NCBI RefSeq assembly: GCF_026262505.1
Contig: NC_067208.1
Span: forward strand, 7,139,962-7,203,961
Origin: Trichomonas vaginalis G3
Lineage: Eukaryota; Parabasalia; Trichomonadida; Trichomonadidae
Direction of reading: 5' to 3'
Length of the DNA stretch: 64,000 nucleotides
In this document: positions 56,297 to 64,000 of the stretch, one piece after another
How positions within the stretch are numbered: position 1 is the stretch's first letter
Layout of the letters: each line of letters starts with the position of its first letter
The notes under the pieces: generated by a model
Told to the model about the DNA's origin: nothing
Database searches by the model: none
The model's input: the letters and a program-made list of their open reading frames with translations, nothing else
Translations under genes and position numbers: made by a program

Positions 56297-59200
56297 CTAT
56301 ATAAATATTGGTTGTTTCCGTGTCTTAGCAATCTCACTTTTGGAAGTGATGGATCGTGTTGATGTTTTACTTGTTACAGGACGAACAAAATTAGGTTTTC
56401 TTGATGACGGAACATTAGAAGTGGAAAGGAAATTAGGAGGAAGAGCACGATATTGCATGTCTTGAGGAAGTTGTGAGATTTGTTCAGTAAGTTTATCAAT
56501 GTTTCGTCTTAACTGTGCGTTTTGTGCTTTAAGTTGTTCATTCTCTTGAACGTATTCTTCATATGTTGGTGATCTTTTTTGTGTGATATCATTGTAATCA
56601 AGTTGAGAAAGTTGCGAAACACTTCCTAAGATTCGTGAACGTTCAATTCGTGTTCTTGATATTGCAGTACGAACACGTTGGCTTTGTCTAATTGGTTTTC
56701 TAATTTCTTCTTCAATTTCATCTTCCAATGTGTTGTTTTCTTCTTCTAATCGACTTAATTCGTCTTGTGCTGAAGAGAGTTTTTTCAATAATTGGCCAAC
56801 ATTGCTGTTTCCAAGTGATGTTTCAATGGATTTTATTTGATCATTCAATTCAACAATACGAGTACAATTTGTTGCTTTCCATTGAACCATCTGAATATTA
56901 CTAGATTTCTCAATTTCAAGTGAGTTTTTGACACTTTCTATGTTATATTCATCTTCAGAAAGTCTTTTTTGTGCTTGTTTAAGTTGTTCTTCCATCTCTT
57001 CACCGTGTGTTTCGTATGTGAGACGATTAGACCATAAACTAGCATTAACAATACGACGATCGTCTTTTGCCATTTGTACTTTCTTGGAAAATGAACGTTC
57101 AAGAGCAATTTTTCCCATTGTTCTCAAAATTCTAAGAATTTTGACTTTCTTTATTAAGTATTCGTTTTTACTTTTAACATTAGAGAGAATGTTTTCGTTT
57201 TCTTGAGCAGTTGGTGATGTTGATTTATGGTAATCATTATCCAATGAATGCGGCTTCTGAAGGATGTTTAAAATGCATTGATATGTTTTTCTTTTTCTCA
57301 TTACAAATTTTGATTTTTCATGTTCAACTTCTTTAGAAATGTCTTGAACAAGAGAATCAAATTCTTTACGAATTGATGATGCAATCTCGTTGTTTGTTTC
57401 ATCCATTGTATGAAGGATTTCTCTTCGTTTTTGATCTAGTTTGTTTAATTCACAAATTTTATCAAAATAAAGAGAAGAAATACTTATAGAAACTTCACTT
57501 TTGTAATTTTCTGATGTCAAATGTTGAATAATAAATGAACTTTCTATACTTTCCTTGATTTTCTTGAGTTGAAGCATTGCTGACAAATTGTATTGTTTCC
57601 AAGTATAAACTTCATCATGAATACTTGCGGAAATGAATGTTTGTAATGATTCACTAAATTTAGACAATTCTTCTTCGAATTTTTTAGAATCCAAAACAAG
57701 TAATTTTTCTTTATTTTCATCTTTAGAATGTGGAATTCTTGTTATACAATCATTGATGATTTTTGAAAGATTACTAACTAAAACAGCTGTTGAATAATCC
57801 ATTTCATCATTGAACTGACTGTTTGCTGATTGTGGACTAATAATAAATGCATCTTTATCTTCATTTTCAACACTATTAATTCTGACATTAAAAGAAACAG
57901 GTTTCATATCTCTTAAATCTTTGTTTTTTGTGTTTAATGAGTTCATTACATTTGTTATTAGTTTCTCAAGGTTTTTAGCTTGTTGTTGTGAAACTAAATT
58001 CTCAATGTGATCAGATAAAAGATCAATAGCACATTTAGTAAATTTATATTGTTGGTGAGGAGTAACAGTTTTCTCTGGTTGATCACCAGGTTGTGTGATC
58101 TTTTGAAGACATTCTTTCATGATTCCATCTACCCAGTAATTATGGCTTTTGATGTATTGTTCTTGCGTGATGTTTGTTATTGATGTCAATGAGTTCAATG
58201 TTTCGTAATGAACGTGTTCAAGAATTTGGAAATATGAGAGTTTCAAAGATATCATTGAATTATAGATATGTGCGAAATCAGTCATCGGAGTAACCATTTG
58301 GAAAGAATCAATATAATTTCCATTTCTCATTGGTTTCAATGCGGCGTCAATGAATTGCTCAATAAATGTAATTTGCTGAGAAAAGTGTTTTCGTTCGTCA
58401 TCCTGCATTTTATAACAAAATTCGGATTCCCAACGAGGTAAATAACGTAATGAACTCAAACAATTCGTTGGCAATTCATCAAGCAGACTAATAATAAATT
58501 CTTTGATGACACCAGCGTATTGAAGTTCTTTCTGTCCTGAAGGAATGAATTCTTTCTGTGAACTAACAGAAAGATCACCTTTAAGACTTGTGAAAAATGT
58601 TTCATAACAATATAATAAACTTGTATGAATTATTGTTAAAAACAAGTTCTCTTTGTCTTTGACGTATTGTGACAAAGTATCAATCTCTCTCGCATTCGGC
58701 ATTCTCGAAAATTCATTCGACAATTTCTGGAAAATGGCAGTTTCAACTAATAATTGATGATTTGACAATGATTCGAAAACTAATGAAAGTTTTTGATCCA
58801 ATGTCGCAACAAATCTCGTGTAAGAGATGATTCTCAATCTATAAATAACATAAGGCACTAAAAACTTCAATATCTCACTCTGTCGATCGTATTCAACAGT
58901 TGAAACCATGTCGAAAACTTCTGTCCAAGTTGGAACATAAAAGAAATTTTCGAATCTTCCAGCTTCATTAACAAACAACTGACCATCTAAAGGTCCCAAA
59001 GCGAAAGTATCAACGAAAGAATTAGATAACAACAAGCGGCGTTCGCAACCACATATCCTTGCAATCTCTATTCTATAAAGGAAAGCAGAGAAAGTCTCAA
59101 TCATTTGCTGTTGATAAGTTTCTCTTAATTCTTGCAAATTTCTTGATTTTGCCATTTGTTCTAAATTGTTTCTTACATGAACTTTGATGTTTCTTATGTT

Positions 59201-61819
59201 CAACATCACGTTCATTCTATTCTGTTTAACACGCTGATAGGATTTAAGTAGCTCTTGACTATCATAGAAAACAATTGTCGCTGCAAATCTTTTATTATAG
59301 ATTTTCGCTTCATTTTCTATTATGTCATTTGCAACTTCAGTTCCTGTTACGAAAAACGTGTTATCAGAAACATTATCCAAAGAAAACATGTCAACAATCT
59401 GTTGTGTATCTAAAAAGAAGTCGTTGTATCTGATACTTACTTCCAATATCATGTTCTGATTCCTTTGGCATCGAAAAACTTCATCGACATTCTTCAAATG
59501 CCCAGAAAAAAGAAAATCTTTGATAACTGTCAAACTATTGAAATCCAATTGTACTGGAGAGAATTCGTTACTTGCAAATTCTATGATGTCTTCTTGCATG
59601 ACATCCTTTTGGTTCGCCAATCTTTGGTTCACAAAAGGAGAAAGGTTAACAGCAACATCAGGAGTTGAAAACTTCTTACATTGTGCTAAATATGATTGTT
59701 GCAATTCACATGTAATTAAAATTTCATCTTGTAAGTTCCATACGTAATTTAAAAGTCTCCTGACACTTAAAAGAAATCTAAGCTTGCGCCCTTCGTTCAT
59801 TCCCGTCATCATGGAATCAATTGTATAAATATCGTTAACGTATGGACTCATAAAAAGTGACGCGACACTGTCAGAAAGTTGGAAAGGTATTTTATAGGGT
59901 AATTGGTCGTAAGGGAATCTTCCGTTTGTTCCCATCTGTGTTATCATGTTGATTACTTCGTTCCAGATGGCAACTTCCATGTAAGAATAAAATTTGTCAC
60001 TTTTTGCATCAATTGATTCCAAAAATTCGGGAACTAAGTTTGCTACTTGGTCGAAAATGCCTCCTATGATGGAAAGGTTCTCGTAAACTTCAAATGGGGA
60101 AATTGGAACTCCGCCATCTGTTATTGGTTGCAAATGAGTGTCGTCAATGAGGTGTGGACGGTCGAAAATAGGGATTGGATCAGTCATCATCGATGAACAT
60201 TGCCTTTCATGGATAATTTGCATGTTTATCAGCTTTCTGACAGCTAATGCTTGTAATTCAAGGGATTGAGAGAGATATTTGAAAGAATACTCGTAGGAAT
60301 TGAATAAGGAGACATCAAATGATGGAACTGAGTTGATTGTTTTGTGAATTTGTTCAATAATTTTATCATCTTGCTTATGAGCAAGAATTTCGAACAAAGC
60401 AGATACTAAATGATACTTAGCAACTGATAAGTCGAAAAGACATGTTAAAAGTCGCTCAACTGTTGATTCTCTGTCAATAATTTTTTGATCGTTCTTTTCA
60501 AGCTTAGATAAGAAGTTTCCGACCAATCGAGATAGCTTAGAAACAATCTCTGAACATATCTTATCTGTCATTGAGAAGATAAATGGTCCTTCTTCATCAT
60601 ATACTTCAATAAATTCCGAAAATTTTTGGGATTTCCTTATTTTTATATTCGTTGAAGGGTTACTAAGAAAATAACGCACGTACTGGAAGTAGTTTGTGTA
60701 ATGAACAAAGGCTTCCCATAAATAACGTAATCTCATCCATCGAAGTTCCATCCATGTGTAAATTTTTGTAAGGAATAAATTTACCTTTCGGTGAGGTTGT
60801 AATGCTTGGCCGATAAATGTTGGATAAAACGAAGATTGTTCGCGAATATTCGAAAGAATTTGTTCTGGACGAATGGTAGGTATGGAATTGATAAGGTTAC
60901 TGATCGTATGATCCTCTGGGATTTGAGCAAGAAGTGAATTATAAATCAAATAATGAGTAGGTTGGTTTACACGAGGAATTGGAATGTCAATGTTCTTGCG
61001 CCTGATATCGTTAATCTGGAATTTCCTGAAATATGATGAAAACAGCTTCTCACAGTGATACATAAAACTTTGACTGTCATTTTCATCGATATCTTGCGTT
61101 ATTCCAAAGAATCCTGCAAGCCTATGTAATTCTGAATCTAATTGTTCCTCTTTTTGTAGATACATCGGTATAGAATTTGTATTACGATCAGTTATGATCA
61201 AATTCAAGCAAGTTTCGGAAAATCGCTTCAAAATTTCCCTTCTTTTGGTAATGGGAAATAGTTCTACTGATTTTAATGCGTATTTTATTATAGCGCACTT
61301 CCGTCTTTGATCAAATAACGTAAATATCTCGTTTCTAACATCATTAAAGTTAAAAGAAGTGAATGTTGATGGTCCTAATCTTGAAAGTGTGTCGTTACAT
61401 GATAAATTGTACTTAGAAACCTCTTCAACAACTAACGATAATTGTGGAATTACGTCTTCTAAGCAATCTAGCTTATTAAATCTTTCGGTAATGATTTTGT
61501 ATTTTTCTTCAACGCGTTTCTTTTCGTTATTGAAGAAATTTGTAAGCTCATTTGCAACATCTGTTGGTAAATCAATGGAAGTACTGAGATTATCGAGAAT
61601 TTTTTGTGAAAATGAGCATGGCTGAGGTATTTCTATGGTCTTTTTGAGATTGTCGATCAATTTTAGTTTAGATTCATGGAGATTAATAAATTGTGGAATT
61701 TCTGTGTTGGAATTGCGCGAGCAAGCAATTTCAACTGGTGACATTGATTCCACTTTCGACATAAATTCATGTTTGAACTTTTCTTGAAGCTTTTCTATAT
61801 AAAAATCTCCATCCTCCAT
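56297..61819 (-). CDS. Giant coiled-coil protein (1840 aa), probably cytoskeletal
   Basis: Residues 1-1300 are mostly helical and globular in character (TKIYTWMELRWMRLRYLWEAFVHYTNYFQYVRYFL near 350; QALAVRKLINMQIIHERQ near 525). From about 1430 to 1760 the protein is largely coiled coil, with long heptad tracts (LSRLEEENNTLEDEIEEEIRKPIRQSQRVRTAISR near 1680; YEEYVQENEQLKAQNAQLRRNIDKLTEQISQL near 1740). The C-terminus is basic and Ser/Thr-rich. Size and plan fit large flagellar or basal-body proteins; a CCDC162-like relationship is a weak guess. No motor or membrane segment is seen. The frame is open across 5.5 kb. Confidence 0.78.
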   Translation of the reverse strand: MEDGDFYIEKLQEKFKHEFMSKVESMSPVEIACSRNSNTEIPQFINLHESKLKLIDNLKKTIEIPQPCSFSQKILDNLSTSIDLPTDVANELTNFFNNEKKRVEEKYKIITERFNKLDCLEDVIPQLSLVVEEVSKYNLSCNDTLSRLGPSTFTSFNFNDVRNEIFTLFDQRRKCAIIKYALKSVELFPITKRREILKRFSETCLNLIITDRNTNSIPMYLQKEEQLDSELHRLAGFFGITQDIDENDSQSFMYHCEKLFSSYFRKFQINDIRRKNIDIPIPRVNQPTHYLIYNSLLAQIPEDHTISNLINSIPTIRPEQILSNIREQSSFYPTFIGQALQPHRKVNLFLTKIYTWMELRWMRLRYLWEAFVHYTNYFQYVRYFLSNPSTNIKIRKSQKFSEFIEVYDEEGPFIFSMTDKICSEIVSKLSRLVGNFLSKLEKNDQKIIDRESTVERLLTCLFDLSVAKYHLVSALFEILAHKQDDKIIEQIHKTINSVPSFDVSLFNSYEYSFKYLSQSLELQALAVRKLINMQIIHERQCSSMMTDPIPIFDRPHLIDDTHLQPITDGGVPISPFEVYENLSIIGGIFDQVANLVPEFLESIDAKSDKFYSYMEVAIWNEVINMITQMGTNGRFPYDQLPYKIPFQLSDSVASLFMSPYVNDIYTIDSMMTGMNEGRKLRFLLSVRRLLNYVWNLQDEILITCELQQSYLAQCKKFSTPDVAVNLSPFVNQRLANQKDVMQEDIIEFASNEFSPVQLDFNSLTVIKDFLFSGHLKNVDEVFRCQRNQNMILEVSIRYNDFFLDTQQIVDMFSLDNVSDNTFFVTGTEVANDIIENEAKIYNKRFAATIVFYDSQELLKSYQRVKQNRMNVMLNIRNIKVHVRNNLEQMAKSRNLQELRETYQQQMIETFSAFLYRIEIARICGCERRLLLSNSFVDTFALGPLDGQLFVNEAGRFENFFYVPTWTEVFDMVSTVEYDRQSEILKFLVPYVIYRLRIISYTRFVATLDQKLSLVFESLSNHQLLVETAIFQKLSNEFSRMPNAREIDTLSQYVKDKENLFLTIIHTSLLYCYETFFTSLKGDLSVSSQKEFIPSGQKELQYAGVIKEFIISLLDELPTNCLSSLRYLPRWESEFCYKMQDDERKHFSQQITFIEQFIDAALKPMRNGNYIDSFQMVTPMTDFAHIYNSMISLKLSYFQILEHVHYETLNSLTSITNITQEQYIKSHNYWVDGIMKECLQKITQPGDQPEKTVTPHQQYKFTKCAIDLLSDHIENLVSQQQAKNLEKLITNVMNSLNTKNKDLRDMKPVSFNVRINSVENEDKDAFIISPQSANSQFNDEMDYSTAVLVSNLSKIINDCITRIPHSKDENKEKLLVLDSKKFEEELSKFSESLQTFISASIHDEVYTWKQYNLSAMLQLKKIKESIESSFIIQHLTSENYKSEVSISISSLYFDKICELNKLDQKRREILHTMDETNNEIASSIRKEFDSLVQDISKEVEHEKSKFVMRKRKTYQCILNILQKPHSLDNDYHKSTSPTAQENENILSNVKSKNEYLIKKVKILRILRTMGKIALERSFSKKVQMAKDDRRIVNASLWSNRLTYETHGEEMEEQLKQAQKRLSEDEYNIESVKNSLEIEKSSNIQMVQWKATNCTRIVELNDQIKSIETSLGNSNVGQLLKKLSSAQDELSRLEEENNTLEDEIEEEIRKPIRQSQRVRTAISRTRIERSRILGSVSQLSQLDYNDITQKRSPTYEEYVQENEQLKAQNAQLRRNIDKLTEQISQLPQDMQYRALPPNFLSTSNVPSSRKPNFVRPVTSKTSTRSITSKSEIAKTRKQPIFI

Positions 61820-61935
61820 GAATTTTGTTGAGAGGAAAAAACGAACTTTTTTCCCTCAATCATCCAATTCAAAAAATCTATAGTTCATTTATATAAAGGC
61901 TTCCATAATAATAAATATTTAAAATAACAAATAAA

Positions 61936-63396
61936 TTAAATCATAACAGCAGCTAAATTCAAAGTCATTCCTAAAACAGCCTCCTTTTTATGTTTTTTAG
62001 GAATTTGCTCTTTAGTTCGTTCAATAAAAACAGGCTTTGGCTTTGGAGTTATAACGTGAATCTCTGTTTCTTTTGGAGTTAAAAGAGGAGTAATTCCTGG
62101 AGTTGTTGCAGCTGTAATTACTGGAGTTGTATGAGCAGTTTTAAATGGTGTTCCTACGGGAGTTTCTTTTTCTGTAAGTAATGGAGTTTGGACTGGAGTT
62201 TCTGCTTCTGTAACGAAAGGAGTGAGGAATGCAGTTTCAAAAGGAGTCTGAAATTCTGTGATCACTGGTGTTAAAACAGGCGTTCCAAAGGGAGTTTCTT
62301 CTTCTGTATTAAAAACTGTCTGGAATGGCGTTTGAAATTCTGTAATCATTGCTGTCTCAAATGGAGTTTCGCTTTCAGTTATCACCATTGTTTCGAAAGG
62401 GGTTTGAAACTTTGGATCTTCAGGAATATTTATTGTTGATAAAGGAGTTGAAAATTGAGTTATGAATGGCGTTTGCTCATATGTACTTGCAGGTGTTTGA
62501 TAGTATGTTTGAATTGGTGTAATCCCTGGTGTATCAAACATGGTTATCAGTGGAGTTTGATGATATGTTTCGAATGGTGTCAAATAAGGTGAAACATATG
62601 GAGTAATTAGTGGAGTTGTTTCGTATGTTATCATTGGAGTTTCGACATTTGTAATCACAGGAGTTGTTTCGAATGTTATCATTGGAGTTCCAATTGGGGT
62701 TAGTAAAGGTGTATTTTGTGGTGTTATTATTGCTGTAGTAAATGGCGTGATAATTGGAGTGAATATTGGTGTTTGGGGCGGTTTCTTGATACAGACACCA
62801 TCAACGTTATCAAACCCATTTTTGCATACCTTACATTGATTAGAGGATTGCTTACATTCTCCACAATTACTTGGACATATCGGATTTATTTCAATGTAAC
62901 CATTCGAGGATTGTCTGGCGTTCCAAGTATCAGATAATTCTACATAATTTCTTGTGTAAGACCGTTTCCCACCATTTCCTCCTAAACCACCTGGATACCC
63001 ATTTGCCTTACCACCTTGACCACCTCCTGCAATAACTAATTTATCTCCTGATTGAAAACTTATATATGAAGCACCGCCACCACCACCGCTATATTTATTA
63101 CCTTGTAATGGAGTTCCATCTTTTCCACCATAATCTCCTCCAAATCGACCATTTCCCGGGGAACCAACAAATATTGTTAGAACCTGATTTGAAGGAATAC
63201 GTAATATACCACATATTTGTTTACCAAATTCACCATTTGTGGATTCACCATTACCCTTACCTTTATCAGATCTTGGATTTGCACCTCTTGCTCCAACTAC
63301 AACAAATGAGTATTCTCCTGCAGTTGCTGAGAAATGTTTAATACCGGGGCTTCTAAAAACTTCTGACTGCATCAGAGCAGCAAAGAATAAAAGCAT
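61936..63396 (-). CDS. Surface protein: Gly-rich domain, Cys-rich module, long Thr/Pro repeat (486 aa)
   Basis: A short signal-peptide-like start (MLLFFAALMQSEVF) is followed by a Gly-rich ALK/LTK-type domain (residues about 15-165: YSFVVVGARGANPR, LTIFVGSPGNGRFGGDYGG, LVIAGGGQGGKANGYPGGLGGNGG). A small Cys module (CPSNCGECKQSSNQCKVCKNGFDNVDGVC, about 172-204) follows, then a 240-residue Thr/Pro-rich region with imperfect 8-12-residue units such as ETPFETAMITEFQTPFQT, an obvious target for O-glycosylation. The end is basic and then weakly hydrophobic (KKHKKEAVLGMTLNLAAVMI), too short for a standard span. It is probably secreted or surface-bound, perhaps adhesive. The Gly-rich part is related to the gene at 40402-41283. 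Confidence 0.75.
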   Translation of the reverse strand: MLLFFAALMQSEVFRSPGIKHFSATAGEYSFVVVGARGANPRSDKGKGNGESTNGEFGKQICGILRIPSNQVLTIFVGSPGNGRFGGDYGGKDGTPLQGNKYSGGGGGASYISFQSGDKLVIAGGGQGGKANGYPGGLGGNGGKRSYTRNYVELSDTWNARQSSNGYIEINPICPSNCGECKQSSNQCKVCKNGFDNVDGVCIKKPPQTPIFTPIITPFTTAIITPQNTPLLTPIGTPMITFETTPVITNVETPMITYETTPLITPYVSPYLTPFETYHQTPLITMFDTPGITPIQTYYQTPASTYEQTPFITQFSTPLSTINIPEDPKFQTPFETMVITESETPFETAMITEFQTPFQTVFNTEEETPFGTPVLTPVITEFQTPFETAFLTPFVTEAETPVQTPLLTEKETPVGTPFKTAHTTPVITAATTPGITPLLTPKETEIHVITPKPKPVFIERTKEQIPKKHKKEAVLGMTLNLAAVMI

Positions 63397-64000
63397 TGGC
63401 AGAAAAAATATTTTTCGAACTTCTCAAAATTAAATTGAAGACAATCATCCCCATTTTGTAAATATTTTTTACATATTTTCCCAACTATATGTAGATGGAT
63501 CTGTGAGCGTTAATCATTGATTTTTTTTGGATTTATATAATTATATTGATTATGACAAAAATTGAATGGGTACATTGAATTTTAATCAACGTAAAGAATT
63601 CAAAATTTGGGATAATGTCTTCTTAATTTCAACTTTATTTTATCTTTCATAAGATGGAATTCGTATTTACTGTTTTTACTATTATGTTTTAATTTTTAAA
63701 TAAAAAATTGAAAAGCTCTCAATTTCAATCAATCGGTTAATTGAAAATGTTATAAGTCGACTCAGCAAAAAATACATTAGAAACATAAAAATGTCTGATA
63801 TTAGTGAATTGAGACAATGATCTCCTAAAAAATACCCTCAATTTTTAACTTTTGCAACTCCAAAAACCAGGTGTTTTTCCAGAACTACCATCTAGGATGA
63901 GTCCTAGGAGCTATAATTCTAGGGTTAGATGATACCCACTTAGTACTTTTATTTGTATATGTTTTAGTGGAATTTGGTGAGGGGTCATGAAATTCGTATC
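63397..64000. other. Intergenic to the window end
   Basis: AT-rich. Near 63890-63930 there is a CTAGG-containing partly palindromic stretch (CTAGGATGAGTCCTAGGAG). No gene, and no ribozyme core that I can support. Confidence 0.4.

Noticed and set aside
63885-63940. Hammerhead ribozyme (ATGAGTCC ... GGAG)
   Set aside because: The CUGAUGA core and the GAAA strand are not both present.
1-64000. tRNA and rRNA genes
   Set aside because: I looked for T-loop and anticodon-arm patterns and conserved rRNA blocks and found none that hold up.

Overview
The window is nuclear DNA of an anaerobic parabasalid protist (trichomonad), most likely Tritrichomonas or a close relative of Trichomonas; the species is not settled. 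The evidence is AT-rich DNA with nearly intronless genes, initiator (Inr) motifs of the TCA-Y-W-W type a few bases before many start codons, one intron with exactly the trichomonad signals (GTATGT and ACTAACACACAG), a Polinton with a protein-primed polymerase, and trichomonad-style gene families (ankyrin, glycine-rich surface proteins, beta-helix repeats).

Positions 1 to about 9.5 kb are the right-hand part of a Polinton (Maverick), treated here as a fossil. It holds an SF3 helicase, an integrase, a broken protein-primed DNA polymerase and several small genes. Its genes share an AT-rich leader directly before the ATG, and a long hairpin lies near its presumed end.

9.7-25.6 kb holds host genes: an ankyrin protein, a tail-anchored propeller-like protein, a coiled-coil protein, a small membrane protein with a SAP/HeH-like motif, two decayed tandem copies of a beta-helix gene, and a large EF-hand/WD40 protein. 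25.6-34 kb holds a nested inverted-repeat element, a cysteine-rich membrane protein, an unusual Hsp70 relative with a proline-rich repeat between its two halves, a third decayed beta-helix copy, and an apparently non-coding gene with one intron that contains a box C/D snoRNA (33355-33434). Its guide matches a universally conserved 18S rRNA stretch.

34-47.5 kb holds two unrecognised proteins, a DPE2-like glucanotransferase relative that seems to have lost catalytic residues, a glycine-rich protein, an SRR1-domain protein, two armadillo-like proteins and a SHIPPO/STPGR cytoskeletal protein. 47769-51837 is a complete pogo-like DNA transposon with TIRs, a TA duplication, an intact DD35D transposase and large internal satellites; it sits 6 bp behind the stop codon of a karyopherin-like gene. 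The window ends with an E2 enzyme, a small membrane protein, an 1840-residue coiled-coil protein and a Thr/Pro-repeat surface protein.

The host genes look independently transcribed, with no sign of operons. Several (STPGR, EF-hand/WD40, the giant coiled coil) fit flagellar or cytoskeletal roles; others (Gly-rich and beta-helix proteins) fit the cell surface.
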